Shown: positions 42,227 through 51,842, counted from the stretch's first letter. The stretch: DNA of 64,000 nucleotides from DATEOR01 sp963766725 (GCA_963766725.1 CAVYBK010000006.1:434001-498000), one strand, 5' to 3'. Notes: generated by a model from the sequence alone, not told the origin. Program-made: numbers and translations.

Positions 42227-43051
42227 GAGACGGCTCCCTGGCGCACGGACGCGGTGATGGCGAAGTTGACGCCCGGCACGGCCGGGTCTTCGGACGCGGT
42301 CGCGAACTCGAGCTGAACGTTCTGGAGCTCGGGGATGACCTGGAGGCGCGAAAGGAGCCGCGCGACGCTCGCCTGGCTGACCGAGGTTCCGGTCACCCTG
42401 AAGGAGCTCACGGCCCCGCTCGTCGCGGCACCCGCCGAGCCCGGCGAAGGCGCGGTTGCGTCGAGCGTCGCCAGCGTGACGTCGGCCGGAAGGACGAGCG
42501 CGAGCTCGCGCAGGACGCGGTCCCAGGCGAGGCGGTCGGCCAGCGCCGTGGAGAGGGCGGCCGTCCGCGCCGAGCGCTCGGAATCGATGTTCGGCCCCTT
42601 CGGTCGGCGCCTGCGGCTGCTTCTCGGGCACCTGCAGGCTCGCGAGGTCTCCGCGGAGATCGTCGAGCTCGCCGGACTTCTTCGTGACCGCCGCGCTGGA
42701 GGAGAGGTAGAACGCGGCGAGCGCCGCGAAGACGAGCACGCCGGCCAGCGCAACGATGACGTGCGGGATCGCGCTCTGCTTCGACTCTTTCTCGGCCCGC
42801 ACCTCCTCCTTCGGGAGGAGGTTGAAGGCGTGCATGAGCGGAATGTCGCGTACGGGCGGCCCGCTCTTCGCCTCGATGGCGGCGACCTTCTCCTTGGTGC
42901 CGCGGCCGAGGCGGCGCTCCTTCTTCTCCTTGGGCGGCTTCGGTTCCTTGGCCTTCTTGGGCTCCTTCGGCGGCTTCTCTGCCTTGGGCTCCTTCGGCCC
43001 GCGCTTCCAGAGATCGGAGATCTTGATCTCCTTTTTCATGTCGATGCCCAT
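42223..43051 (-). CDS. pilN: Type IV pilus assembly protein PilN; single-base frame break
   Basis: The N-terminus has an unusual Lys/Pro/Glu-rich cytoplasmic arm (residues ~10-50, repeats of KEPK and KPPKE) followed by NLLPKEEVRAEKESKQ, the PilM-binding type motif, and a membrane helix (HVIVALAGVLVFAALAAFYL). The coiled-coil and periplasmic domain (AWDRVLRELALVLPADVTLATLDA, FRVTGTSVSQASVARLLSRLQ) is in another frame. Removing one base in CCCC 42595-42598 joins them; the corrected length is 275 residues. It lies between pilM (9 bp) and pilO (overlap). Confidence 0.85.
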
Positions 43052-43059
43052 CGCGTCTC

Positions 43060-44115
43060 CTAGAGCGCCATTCCGAGGCCGATGGGGACCGCGAGCGACG
43101 GGTCGGGCATGCCGCCCTTGACCTTCTTCCCGACCGAGATTCCGACGAGCGGATCCCCGACGCGGACGTTCACGCCGACAAGGCGCTGAAGGGCGGGTGC
43201 GAGGCCGGCAAGACGCGCGGTGCCGCCTGCGAGGACGACCTCGCGGATGCCGAGCGAGTCGGACTGGCTCTGGTAGAACTGAAGCGAGGAGACGAGCTCG
43301 CGGGAGAAGCCCTGGAGCGCACCGTTGAGCGCCTCGCGGGCGAGGGCGGCCTGCTCGGGCGTGAGCCCCTCGGGGACCTCGGCGCCGTCGAGCGAGATGC
43401 TCGTCTTGAGGATCTCGGCGGCTTCGATGTCGAGGTCGAGCGCCCGCGAGAGGGCGATCGTCAGAGACATCCCGCCCCACTCGATCACGCGAGCGAACTC
43501 GCAGGACTGGCCGTCCGAGACCCCGAGCGTGCTGCGCTCGGATCCCATCGTGACAGCGACGAGCGCACTCTTCTCGCCCGCCGGCTCCTCCGGAGGCATG
43601 AGCGCGCGAAGCAGCGCGAAGGCCTCGAGATCGACGCCGGCGAGCTTGATGCCTGCGGCGCGGCACGCGGTCGAGTACGCGTCCACGAGCTCGCGATACG
43701 CGACGACGAGGAGAACACGCTTCTTGGACTGGCCTTCCTCGACGGTCTCGCCGAGCACCTGATAGTCGAGCAGCGCCTGGTCGACCGGGATCGGCAACGC
43801 CTCCTGGGCGCGGAAGCGCACGGCGTTCGCAACCTGCTTGGGGTCCTCGATCCCCATGAGCTCGATCGTCCGGACACCGATGCGGTTGTTCGCGATTCCG
43901 ATCCGGACGTTGCGCTTCGACAGGCCGTGCCGCTTGAAGAAGAACTTGAGCGCCTCGGTGAGCGCGGCAACGTCCTTGACCTCGCCGCCGGCAACGATCC
44001 CGCGCGGAATCGGCTCACGGGCGACCTGGACGAGCCGCGCGGAGCCGTTCACCTCGATGGCGGCCGCCGAGAGGTACGAGGCGCCGATCTTGAGGCCGAC
44101 AGTTTCTTTCGCCAC
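43060..44115 (-). CDS. pilM: Type IV pilus assembly ATPase PilM
   Basis: PilM is an actin-like cytoplasmic protein that binds the PilN N-terminus. VGLKIGASYLSAAAIEVNG is the first phosphate-binding motif; KFFFKRHGLSKRNVRIGI, LSIALSRALDLDIEAAEILK-like text and VVLAGGTARLAGLAPALQRLVGVNVRVGDP follow as in the family. Its 351 residues are complete and undisturbed. It is three bases from pilT. Confidence 0.92.
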   Translation of the reverse strand: MAKETVGLKIGASYLSAAAIEVNGSARLVQVAREPIPRGIVAGGEVKDVAALTEALKFFFKRHGLSKRNVRIGIANNRIGVRTIELMGIEDPKQVANAVRFRAQEALPIPVDQALLDYQVLGETVEEGQSKKRVLLVVAYRELVDAYSTACRAAGIKLAGVDLEAFALLRALMPPEEPAGEKSALVAVTMGSERSTLGVSDGQSCEFARVIEWGGMSLTIALSRALDLDIEAAEILKTSISLDGAEVPEGLTPEQAALAREALNGALQGFSRELVSSLQFYQSQSDSLGIREVVLAGGTARLAGLAPALQRLVGVNVRVGDPLVGISVGKKVKGGMPDPSLAVPIGLGMAL

Positions 44116-44118
44116 GAT

Positions 44119-45264
44119 CTAGCTCCCTGCCACCCGCAGGCCTCCCGCCGCAGAGTCGGGGGTTGCGAGTCCGTTGCGCTGAAGGAGGCCGAGCAGCTGG
44201 TCGGGCCGGCTCGAGCGGGACATGGCGACCTCTTGCGTGATGATCCCGCGCGTGACGAGGTCGACGAGCGCCTGCTCGAGGGTCTGCATGCCGCGGCCGG
44301 TGTTGGTCTGCATGACCGAGTAGATCTGCTCGACCTTCGCCTGGCGGATGAGGTTCCGGACAGCGTCGTCGGGGAGCAGGATCTCGAGGGCGGCCACGCG
44401 CCCCTTTCCGTCCACGGTCGGAAGGAGCGTCTGCGTGACGATTCCCTGGATCGTGGCTGCCAGCTGGACGCGGATCTGTTCCTGCTGCGCGGCCGGGAAA
44501 ACGTCGATCAGGCGGTCGATCGTGGAGGGCGCGTCCTGCGTGTGCAGCGTCGCGAAGACGAGGTGGCCGGTCTCGGCTGCGGTAATCGCAGTCGAGATCG
44601 TCTCGAGGTCGCGCATCTCGCCGAGGAGGATCACGTCGGGGTCCTGGCGAAGCGCGCCGCGCAACGCGTCGGCGAAGCTGACGGCGTCGGGCCCGATCTC
44701 GCGCTGGTTGACGATGCAGCGCTTGTGGCGGTGCAGGAACTCGATCGGGTCCTCGATGGTCATGATGTGGTCGTCGCGCGTGCGGTTGATCTCGTCGACC
44801 ACGGCTGCGAGCGTCGTCGACTTCCCGGAGCCCGTCGGGCCCGTGACGAGGACGAGGCCACGCGGCTTCTTCGAAAGCTCGTGCAGCTGCGTCGGAAGCC
44901 CGAGATCCTCGAGCGTCTTCAGCTCGGCGGGAATCATGCGGAACGCACCGCCGAGGCTCTCGCGCTGGAAATAGACGTTGACGCGAAAGCGCGCGAGGCC
45001 CGGGATCGAGTACGAAACGTCGATCTGGCGGTTGATCTCCAGGTGCTTTTGCTGCTCGGTCGAGAGGATGCGGTACAGCAGCCGCTGGGTGTCGTCAGCC
45101 GAGAGGCGCGGGAACTGGTCCAGCCGATCGAGGCTGCCGTTCAGCCGGATGACCGGGTGCGATCCGACCGCGAGGTGCAGGTCGGACGCGCCGAGAGCGA
45201 CCATCGTCTCGAGCAGGTCGTCGATCGTGTATGTCGCAGCAGATTCGGTGCCAGGACCATCCAT
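44119..45264 (-). CDS. pilT: Pilus retraction ATPase PilT (copy 1)
   Basis: This 381-residue hexameric ATPase powers pilus retraction. It has an N-terminal PAS-like domain (LVALGASDLHLAVGSHPVIRLNG type), Walker A GPTGSGKST, the Asp box TIEDPIEFLH, Walker B VILLGEMRD, His box FATLHTQDA and a PilT signature VRNLIRQAKVEQIYSVMQ. It heads the pilT-pilMNOP unit. A FliA-like promoter lies 22-49 bp upstream and GGAGGGAG is the ribosome binding site. A second paralogue is at 54225-55430. Confidence 0.93.
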   Translation of the reverse strand: MDGPGTESAATYTIDDLLETMVALGASDLHLAVGSHPVIRLNGSLDRLDQFPRLSADDTQRLLYRILSTEQQKHLEINRQIDVSYSIPGLARFRVNVYFQRESLGGAFRMIPAELKTLEDLGLPTQLHELSKKPRGLVLVTGPTGSGKSTTLAAVVDEINRTRDDHIMTIEDPIEFLHRHKRCIVNQREIGPDAVSFADALRGALRQDPDVILLGEMRDLETISTAITAAETGHLVFATLHTQDAPSTIDRLIDVFPAAQQEQIRVQLAATIQGIVTQTLLPTVDGKGRVAALEILLPDDAVRNLIRQAKVEQIYSVMQTNTGRGMQTLEQALVDLVTRGIITQEVAMSRSSRPDQLLGLLQRNGLATPDSAAGGLRVAGS

Positions 45265-45285
45265 TGGGGCTCCCTCCGCCCGGTG

Positions 45286-45313
45286 CTATCGGCAGAGAAG
45301 CGCCTTGTCTGAA
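45286..45313 (-). promoter_or_regulatory. FliA/WhiG-like promoter for pilT-pilMNOP
   Basis: Minus strand TTCA (45310-45313), 16 bp, GCCGATAG (45286-45293). The -10 is an exact match to the motif before pilD and the second pilT; the -35 is weak. The ATG is at 45264. Confidence 0.5.
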
Positions 45314-45363
45314 GGGTCAAGGGAAAATCCCCCATTCGAGGGGACGCGTTCCGTGCACGAGAG

Positions 45364-45371
45364 GCCGATAT
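45364..45371 (+). promoter_or_regulatory. FliA-like -10 element upstream of pilA
   Basis: GCCGATAT lies 50 bp upstream of the pilA ATG and would give a leader of about 44 bases with AAGGAGGAGTCACC as ribosome binding site. No TAAA-like -35 is found at 15-16 bp, so this is a weaker member of the set. Confidence 0.35.
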
Positions 45372-45421
45372 CTCCGCGTGAGCCACCGCACGCCCATGCT
45401 CGATCAAGGAGGAGTCACCAA

Positions 45422-45808
45422 ATGATTCAGAGGCTCAGCAAGCGGGTCACACAGAAGGATCGCCAGGGGGGCTTCACCCTCATCGAGCTTCTCGTCGTGA
45501 TCATCATCATCGGCATCCTGCTCGCGATCGCCATCCCGTCGTACCTCTCCTTCCGGAGCCGCGCTGAAGTGTCGGCTGCGAAGGCGAACGTGCGGGCGTC
45601 GATCCCGGGCGTGGAGGCGTTCTACGCCGACCACAACACGTACTCCGGCCTGCACCTCACGAAGCTGCAGCTGTCGTACGACGCGGGGATCAAGAACATC
45701 TCCGTCGTCCGCTCGACCGCCGCTTCGTACTGCGTCCAGAGCACGGTCGGCCAGGCCACCTGGAAGAAGGGCGGCCCGTCGGCCGACATCACGGTCAACG
45801 CCTGCTAG
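45422..45808 (+). CDS. pilA: Major type IV pilin PilA
   Basis: This 128-residue prepilin has the leader MIQRLSKRVTQKDRQGG, cleavage before FTLIELLVVIIIIGILLAIA and Glu at +5, which is a textbook class III signal. The rest has an extended helix and a small globular domain with two cysteines (SYCVQS and the C-terminal NAC), the expected D-loop disulfide. A strong ribosome binding site AAGGAGGAG precedes ATG 45422, and a terminator follows directly, consistent with high monocistronic expression. Confidence 0.93.
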   Translation: MIQRLSKRVTQKDRQGGFTLIELLVVIIIIGILLAIAIPSYLSFRSRAEVSAAKANVRASIPGVEAFYADHNTYSGLHLTKLQLSYDAGIKNISVVRSTAASYCVQSTVGQATWKKGGPSADITVNAC

Positions 45809-45830
45809 GCAGGAAACGATCCGATGTCTC

Positions 45831-45863
45831 GAGAGGGCGCCGAAAGGCGCCCTCTCTCCTTTA
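45831..45863 (+). terminator. Rho-independent terminator after pilA
   Basis: An 11-bp stem GAGAGGGCGCC / GGCGCCCTCTC with a GAAA tetraloop (45831-45856) is followed by TCCTTTA. It lies 22 bp after the pilA stop. The AT-rich tail also contributes the -35 of the next gene's promoter. Confidence 0.8.
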
Positions 45864-45888
45864 AGCCTTGAGCCAGAAGTGCCGATAG
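45862..45888 (+). promoter_or_regulatory. FliA/WhiG-like promoter, leaderless start
   Basis: TAAG (45862-45865), 15 bp, GCCGATAG (45881-45888). The expected start point coincides with the ATG at 45896; there is no Shine-Dalgarno, so the message is probably leaderless. Confidence 0.55.
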
Positions 45889-45895
45889 GAACCGC

Positions 45896-46768
45896 ATGGC
45901 GTCTCAGCTTCGCTTGCACGTTCTCCTGCCGCTCGCCTTCCTCGGCCTGATCGGCGCCGCCTTCGGCGTCTACACCATGGGCAAGGCGCCCGGGGGAGGC
46001 AACGACGCCGGCGTCCCGCTCATCACGACGCACCCGGACAAGACGAAGCCCAAGCCCGCACCGCAGGCAACCGACGACTGGGTCAACGGTCTCGAGGCCT
46101 GGTGCGGCGGCTTCCAGGCCCAATACCTGAAGATCGACGAGCCGCAGGCGCTCGCCGACTACGAGTCGGTCGTCGGCGAGTATGTCGAGCTCTGGGACGC
46201 CGTCCAGCCCACTTTCATCAAGCTCGGCCTTCCCCCACAGAAGCGGGACACTGCCCTCGCCCTGCGCAGAAACATCGACGAGACGGCGTCCAAGATGCGC
46301 TGGGTGTTCAACCGGTTTCAGGCGCTGGACGTCGCGGCGATCCAGAACCAGCTCGACGAGCTGGACGCGCTCGACACGGAGCGCGTCGCGCTGCTCCGCC
46401 GACTCGGCGCGGGCACGTGCCTCGACGAGAAGAACAAGGGTGTCGCACACCTCGCCATTCAGCGGGCGCCGCTTCTGATCAACTCCCAGCTCCAGCGCTA
46501 CGGCAAGGTCGTCGTGCTCTTCTACGAGCCCGGCGCAAGCTACGACTCGATTCAGACGCGCGAGGCGCGCGCAGGAGCTCTACTCGCGCATGCCGGCTTC
46601 GTGTCGGTGAACGTCTCCAAGAACCGCGAAGTCGGGCAGCTCGCCTCGCAGTACAACGTGCTGCAGTCGCCCACGGTGCTGATCTTCACGCGGGGCCACA
46701 ACCTGAAGGCCCGCATCGAAGGCTTCTACGATCGCACGGCGATCGTTCAGGCCGTCAAGAACGCCTGA
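45896..46768 (+). CDS. Membrane-anchored thioredoxin-fold protein in the pilus locus
   Basis: The 290-residue protein has one N-terminal membrane helix (residues ~8-26) and a Pro/Lys linker. A helical middle region follows (residues 60-190, starting DDWVNGLEAWCGGFQAQYL). The C-terminal thioredoxin-like domain contains VVVLFYEPGASYDSIQTREARAGALLAHAGFVSVNVSKNREVGQLASQYNVLQSPTVLIFTRG. The cis-Pro before Thr is present but the CxxC active site is absent (EPGASYDS), so it is unlikely to be a redox enzyme. Two other cysteines lie in the helical part. It overlaps the next gene by one base and probably acts in pilus assembly or adhesion outside the membrane. I know no named homologue. Confidence 0.7.
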   Translation: MASQLRLHVLLPLAFLGLIGAAFGVYTMGKAPGGGNDAGVPLITTHPDKTKPKPAPQATDDWVNGLEAWCGGFQAQYLKIDEPQALADYESVVGEYVELWDAVQPTFIKLGLPPQKRDTALALRRNIDETASKMRWVFNRFQALDVAAIQNQLDELDALDTERVALLRRLGAGTCLDEKNKGVAHLAIQRAPLLINSQLQRYGKVVVLFYEPGASYDSIQTREARAGALLAHAGFVSVNVSKNREVGQLASQYNVLQSPTVLIFTRGHNLKARIEGFYDRTAIVQAVKNA

Positions 46769-47031
46769 TGGCCGCCGAGCACGCCGTCGATTTCCAGGGC
46801 GTCGAGGTCGACCGCCGCTCCGCGCGGAAGGACGGCCGTGAGGTCGTTGCACTCCGCTGCGTGGATACGGGCATGAACGGCTTCGTCGTCGAGTGCGACG
46901 TCTATCCCGTCGACGCGGTGCGCGTCGAGCCGCTCCGCCCGGGGCCGTACACCTTCGCTACGCGCGCCCAGGCGAACGCCTTCATGGACGAGGCTGCGAA
47001 GGCTCTGACGTACCTCGGCTGCGAGCTCTAG
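46768..47031 (+). CDS. Small hypothetical protein in the pilus locus (87 aa)
   Basis: The start ATG overlaps the preceding stop (TGATG). The protein is a single small domain, beta-rich: AEHAVDFQGVEVDRRSARKDGREVVALRCVDTG, VECDVYPVDAVRVEPLRPGPYTF, and an amphipathic C-terminal helix (TRAQANAFMDEAAKALTYLG). There is no signal or membrane segment, so it is cytoplasmic. Coupling with the thioredoxin-fold gene suggests a joint task. Not recognised. Confidence 0.65.
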   Translation: MAAEHAVDFQGVEVDRRSARKDGREVVALRCVDTGMNGFVVECDVYPVDAVRVEPLRPGPYTFATRAQANAFMDEAAKALTYLGCEL

Positions 47032-47041
47032 ACCCGCGGCC

Positions 47042-48872
47042 CTAGACGAGGACTCGCGCCAGCTCTTCGATCGAGGTCAGGCCGGAGGCGACCTTCTGAA
47101 GGCCGTCGTCCCAGAGGGTCTTCATCCCGGTCTCCATGCCGGCGCGCTCGATCTCCTCCCGGCTCGCGTGCTGTGCTGCGAGGCGTGAGAGCGTCTCGCT
47201 CATGGTCATGAGCTGATAGACGCCCACGCGGCCCTTGTAGCCGGTCTGGTTGCAGCGCGGGCAGCCCTTCTTGCGGTAGAGGCCGACGCCGTCGGCGGCC
47301 GCGGCCTGCTCGGGCGTGAAGCGTGCCTCGAGCATCTCCTCCTGGGTGGCCATGTACATCTCGCAGCAGTGCGTGCAGAGCTTGCGGACGAGGCGCTGGG
47401 CGAGCACGGCCGTCACTGCCGATCCGGTCAGGAACGGCTCGACGCCCATCTCGTTGAGGCGCGTCAGAGCGCTCGGCGCGTCGTTCGTGTGCAGGGTAGA
47501 GAGCACGAAGTGACCCGTGAGGGCGGCTTCGATGGAGATCTTCGCGGTCTCTGCGTCGCGGATCTCACCCACCATCACCACGTCGGGGTCGGAACGCAGG
47601 ATCGAGCGCAGGGCGTTGGCGAAGGTGAGGCCGGCCTTGTTGTTCACCTGCACCTGGTTCAGGCCCGCGAGGCGGTACTCGACCGGATCCTCGACGGTGA
47701 TGACGTTGATCTCGGGCCGGCTGATCTCGGCGAGCGACGCGTACAGCGTCGTCGACTTACCGGAGCCGGTCGGCCCGGTGACGAGGAGCGCGCCGGTCGG
47801 CTTCTGGATGATCTCCGCGAACATCGCGCGCATCTCGTCGGAGAGACCGAGCTCTTCGAGGGTCGGCGGGCGCTTCGACTTGTCGAGGAGACGCATGACG
47901 ACGCCCTCGCCCTCGACGGTCGGGAGCACTGCGACACGGATGTCGAGCATGCGGCCCGCGGCCTTCGCGTTCAGGGAGATGCGGCCGTCCTGCGGCTTTC
48001 GGCGCTCGGCGATGTCGAGCTTCGCGAGGACCTTCAGGCGCGTCGTCACACCGGGTGCGAGGCGCTTGGGGATGCGCTGCACCTCGTGGAGGACGCCGTC
48101 GACGCGGAGGCGGACGACGAGCGCGTCCTCGGCAGGGTCGAAGTGGAGGTCGGAGGCGCCGTCTTCGGCGGCCTGGAGGATGATCGAGTTCACGAGGCGG
48201 ACGAGCGGCGCGTCGGAAACGCCGTCATCGGCCTCGAGGTCGTCCTCGTCCTCGCCGAGCGCGTCCTCGTCGAGCTCGTCCTCGACGAGCGCGGCGCGCT
48301 CCCAGGCCTCCGTCGCGCGGACGAGGCGCTTGAGCTCGACCTCGATGTCCTCGGCCGGCGCGACACCGATCTCCAGGGTGTAGCGCGTGGCGATGCGTAG
48401 CTCGTCCACGGCCTGGACGTTGGTGGGGTCCGCGACGGCGACGAACAGGCGGTCGTCCTCGAGCTTGTAGGGGATCGCCATCGCGCGCTCGAGCACGTGC
48501 GTGGGGATCTGGCCGGCGGCGTTCCTGTCCACGCCCTCCGCGTTGAGGTCGATCTGCGGCAGGTGCGAGTGGTCGGTCGCGACCTGGCGGAGGCCGCGCG
48601 CGCCGATCGGCGAGGGCGGCGGCGTGTCGACGCCCGGAGCGGCCAGGCCCTCGTCCACGATCGCCTGGGCGATCGAGCCGCCGACGGCGGCCGAGCGCAC
48701 GCCGGCGAGCCGGTCGGGCGAGACCAGCCCGGTGGTCTCGAGCAGGTCGGCGACGAGCTCGTTTACGGCACTCGGGGCAATGGCGCCCGGAGGGTGCGTC
48801 GGGCTCGACCGAGGAGCCTTCCTCGGCATTTGTCCCTGCACCCGGCAGGTTTTGGAGGTCGTCGAATTCCAC
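47042..48872 (-). CDS. pilB: Pilus extension ATPase PilB; single-base frame break
   Basis: PilB drives pilus polymerisation. After an N-terminal MshEN-like domain (residues ~40-190; HVLERAMAIPYKLEDDRLFVAVADPTNVQAVDELR) come DGASDLHFDPAEDALVVRLRVDGVLHEV, Walker A GPTGSGKST, Asp box TVEDPVEYRLAGLNQVQVN, Walker B VVMVGEIRDAET, His box STLHTNDAP and the zinc tetracysteine CTHC...CPRC. The first ~30 residues (from GTG 48870-48872, MEFDDLQNLPGAGTNAEEG) are in another frame; removing one base in CCC 48786-48788 joins them (609 residues). MshEN-type domains in other PilB proteins bind c-di-GMP. Confidence 0.9.
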
Positions 48873-48890
48873 CTAGTTCTCCTGTACGGA

Positions 48891-48898
48891 ATATCGGC
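48891..48898 (-). promoter_or_regulatory. FliA-like -10 element upstream of pilB
   Basis: Minus strand GCCGATAT lies 18 bp before the GTG start, leaving room for AGGAG in a short leader. No convincing TAAA-like -35 is found at the right distance. Confidence 0.35.
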
Positions 48899-48942
48899 TT
48901 TCCGCGCCGAATCCCTGAGGAGGGGGATAGACGAGCGGGGGC

Positions 48943-49695
48943 CTAGAAGCGGCTCAGATAGGCGTCGAGCAGCTGTTGCCCGACGAAGAGCGCCACGATC
49001 GCCCCGAACGCGAGGAAGGGGCCGAAGGGAATCGCCATCTTGCGCGCCGCCAGCCCGTAGCGGGCGAAGAGGACGGACGACGCAACGAGCGCAGTGACCA
49101 TGCCGATCATGAGCCCGACGCCCACCGGCCAGCCCAGGCCGGCGCCGAGGAGCAGCGCGAGCTTGACGTCGCCCATGCCCATCCCGCGCGGGTAGGCGAC
49201 GAGGGCCAGGAAGAGGAAGAGCGAGGCCCCGAGGGATGCGCCGAGCCATTCCTTCCACCGGTCCGGCGCGAGGATCATGTTCGCCGTCAGGACGATCAGG
49301 AAGGACGGCAGGACGATGAGGTCCGGCAGGATGCGCCTCTCTGCGTCGATCGCCGAGAGGACGACGAGCGCGGCGCAGAAGTACGCGCCGACCACGGCCT
49401 CGCCGGTGAGGCCGAAGTGCCAGAAGCACGCGGCCACGAGGAGCGCGGTGGCGATCTCGACGGCCGGATAGCGGGCGCTGAACGAGGCTCCGCACGACCT
49501 GCAGCGGCCGCGGAGGACGAAGTACGAGACGACGGGGATGTTGTCGTACCACGCGATCTCCGCCTCGCAGGAGCCGCAGGCGGAGCGTGGCCGGACGAGC
49601 GAACGGCCGTCCGGCAGCCGCGCCGCGACGACGTTCAGAAAGCTCCCGAGCGCGAGCGCAGGCGCGAAGACGACGAGGGCAAGGGCGGCATCCAT
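48943..49695 (-). CDS. pilD: Prepilin peptidase PilD
   Basis: This 250-residue bifunctional peptidase/methyltransferase has eight hydrophobic segments and the N-terminal cytoplasmic domain with two CxxC pairs (SACGSCEAEIAWYDNIPVVSYFVLRGRCRSCG). The catalytic aspartates are in SAIDAERRILPD and GMGMGDVKLAL. It would cleave and N-methylate the four prepilin-type proteins encoded nearby. Its ATG (49693-49695) lies at the predicted transcription start of a FliA-like promoter. Confidence 0.95.
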   Translation of the reverse strand: MDAALALVVFAPALALGSFLNVVAARLPDGRSLVRPRSACGSCEAEIAWYDNIPVVSYFVLRGRCRSCGASFSARYPAVEIATALLVAACFWHFGLTGEAVVGAYFCAALVVLSAIDAERRILPDLIVLPSFLIVLTANMILAPDRWKEWLGASLGASLFLFLALVAYPRGMGMGDVKLALLLGAGLGWPVGVGLMIGMVTALVASSVLFARYGLAARKMAIPFGPFLAFGAIVALFVGQQLLDAYLSRF

Positions 49696-49703
49696 CCCAG
49701 CCT

Positions 49704-49731
49704 CTATCGGCTCAGAGGCTCCGCGGCGTTA
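49704..49731 (-). promoter_or_regulatory. FliA/WhiG-like promoter for pilD, leaderless start
   Basis: Minus strand TAAC (49728-49731), 16 bp, GCCGATAG (49704-49711). The start point is predicted within two or three bases of the pilD ATG at 49695, so the message is probably leaderless. The -35 lies at the end of the upstream pilX-like gene. Confidence 0.6.
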
Positions 49732-49733
49732 GA

Positions 49734-51261
49734 TCAGCCCGCGTAAAGCTGGGGAGGTTGAGGCTGGGCGTAGACCTCGGGGTTCCCGGGCATGCCGGCC
49801 GGGACGAACGTGAAACCCGGGAAGAAGGAGCTCGTGCTCTGGCCGAGCATCACCGTCGAGCCGTCGAGGGGCCCATCGAACTGCGACGTCGTCCCGAGGT
49901 CGATCGCATTTGTCGCATAAAGCGCCCCCTGGGCGTAGGCACTGACGAGCTGGACGCTGTCTCCGCCCGACACCTGGCTTTGCGGCGACCCGCCGGAGCC
50001 GTTCCCGTTGACCACGAAGACGAGCATCCTCTGAGCCGGATCCCAGCCGCTCGTGGTGCAGGTCGAGCCGCTCTTCGGCCTGGCACATGCTCGAGTTCTT
50101 GATGAGCAGCGTCCCTGAGATGTAGATCGTCGCCGAACCGGTGTACGTGTTCACCGCGCCGTTCTGGATCTGGGCGCTGCCGTCAATGAAGATCGTGCCG
50201 TTCGCCGTGAGGACCTTGGTCGAGGCATTCCACGAAAGCTCGCCGTTCGAGCTCCTGCATGTGTAAGACGTCGAGGGCGTCAGGTCCTGAACGGTCGGGA
50301 GGCTGTTGTTGCGCTTGAGGGCGCTCGGGGCGGCCGCCGAGCCCTGGTCGTTGTCGAACAGTGGTGGCGTCCCGGACGACGTCAAGCAGGGGTAGTACGG
50401 GCCCGGGTTCGAGTTCAGGTACCAAGCGTCGAAGTCAGCGGTAGGGGCCGGACTGATCGGCGGGCTGTTCCCGATGAAGGTCGCCCAGATATTGTCGAAG
50501 CCGCTCGCACCCGCGCCCTGCTGGCAGGGGTTGTGAAGCGCGTTGTTCTTCCATTTGCAGCCGTTCCGGACGTTCAGCTGGTTCAGGGGGGTGGTTGACG
50601 TGCCCGCAAAGTTGGCACTCTGGGACATCGTGAGCGACCCCTGCACGACGAGCGGCCCGGACGTGATCGACGCGGTGTTCGTCAGGCAGAGGTTTCCGGC
50701 CACGTACAGTGGCGACTGGACGACCACGCTCTGCTGGATCGTCATGTCGCACGTCTGACCTGTACCGCGTGAATAGATGAAGTTCCAGGCCGGGTTGTTC
50801 AGCGGCTGCGTGTAGGTCGGAACGACGGGAACCTTCGCGGTCAAGGTGCGCGTCACCTGGCTCACGGACGCGCCCGTCGGGTTCGCAACCTTCCCGATCG
50901 AAGTGAGACTCCACATCGATGACCCGTTGACCGACTGGGTGAGCGTCCCGTACCACTCGACCGTCCCACCTTGGTACGTATGGGTCGTGTGGGTGACCGT
51001 CCCGTTCGTCTGCTCGCCGAGCAGGTACTTGTTCAGCGCGTTGTTGTCCGGCTTCGAGAGGATGGACATCATCTCGTTGATTCCGGACTCGGCCAGGTCG
51101 TAGGCGCTCGCGTTCGCGGTCGAGTAGGAGACACTGCGCGCGTTCGTCGACGAGTAGTAGATGAGCGTCGTCCCGGAAACAGTGAGGACACCGAGGATGC
51201 CCACGGCCATCACAAGCGTGATTCCGTCCTGTCTTCGGAGAAGTCGCCGCAAAAAGCTCAT
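49734..51261 (-). CDS. PilX-like pilus-associated protein; single-base frame break
   Basis: The N-terminus RRQDGITLVMAVGILGVLTVSGTTLIYYSS is a PilX-type hydrophobic helix followed by AYDLAESGINEMMS, a hallmark of PilX_N proteins, which are often non-canonical prepilins. The rest (~440 residues) is Ser/Thr/Asn-rich beta structure with four to six cysteines. Near 50076 the frame shifts; removing one base continues AKSGSTCTTSGWD, MLVFVVNGNGSGG and ends PQLYAG at 49734 (508 residues). It probably is a large tip or minor pilin; adhesin function is inference. Confidence 0.75.
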
Positions 51262-51284
51262 CGAAACCGTCCCGGGGAGGGGGT

Positions 51285-51842
51285 TTACTCGCGCAGGGTG
51301 TTCCTCAGAACGATGTCGTCAATAAGACGCCAGGTCTTCCATCCCTCGTTCGGGTTTATGTTCACCTGGAAGTTGACGTGCAGGAGCGCCCGCGTTGTCG
51401 CACTGTTGGGCGTATAGGTGAACGCGTTGCCGTTCGCGGTGGTGATGTAGTCGGCAATCACGACCGTCGTGCTATTCGCCGTACGCCGTACGCGGTACCG
51501 GTTGGCCGAGACGAGGCTCGTGTCGTAGACGACCGAGAGCGTGGCCCCGCCGGCCGACGGACACTGCGACGGCAGCGTGACGGTGATGGACGAGACCGCG
51601 GTGTTCGGAGTCGCCGTGATGCCGCTGGCGCAGTGCAGCTCACGCCGCATCCGGTCGAGCGCAAGCCTGGCGTTCTGCTGCGCCTCGAAGCGGCGGTTCA
51701 TGTCGAGCTCGGCTTTCGCGCCCGAGGTGAAGAGCGAGACCAGAGCCGTCACGACTGTCGTGAAGATCGCGAGGACGACGAGGAGCTCGACCAGGGTGTA
51801 GCCGCGTTCGCCGCGGAATCGCCGGAGCCGCTTCCAGATCAC
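51285..51842 (-). CDS. PilW/GspJ-like minor prepilin
   Basis: The leader MIWKRLRRFRGERG is followed by YTLVELLVVLAIFTTVVTAL with Glu at +5, a good PilD substrate. The mature protein (~170 residues) contains FEAQQNARLALDRMRRELHCASG, typical of GspJ/PilW minor pilins, and a beta domain with two cysteines. GTG at 51840-51842 overlaps the upstream stop. It is followed by the pilX-like gene after 23 bp. Confidence 0.85.
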   Translation of the reverse strand: MIWKRLRRFRGERGYTLVELLVVLAIFTTVVTALVSLFTSGAKAELDMNRRFEAQQNARLALDRMRRELHCASGITATPNTAVSSITVTLPSQCPSAGGATLSVVYDTSLVSANRYRVRRTANSTTVVIADYITTANGNAFTYTPNSATTRALLHVNFQVNINPNEGWKTWRLIDDIVLRNTLRE

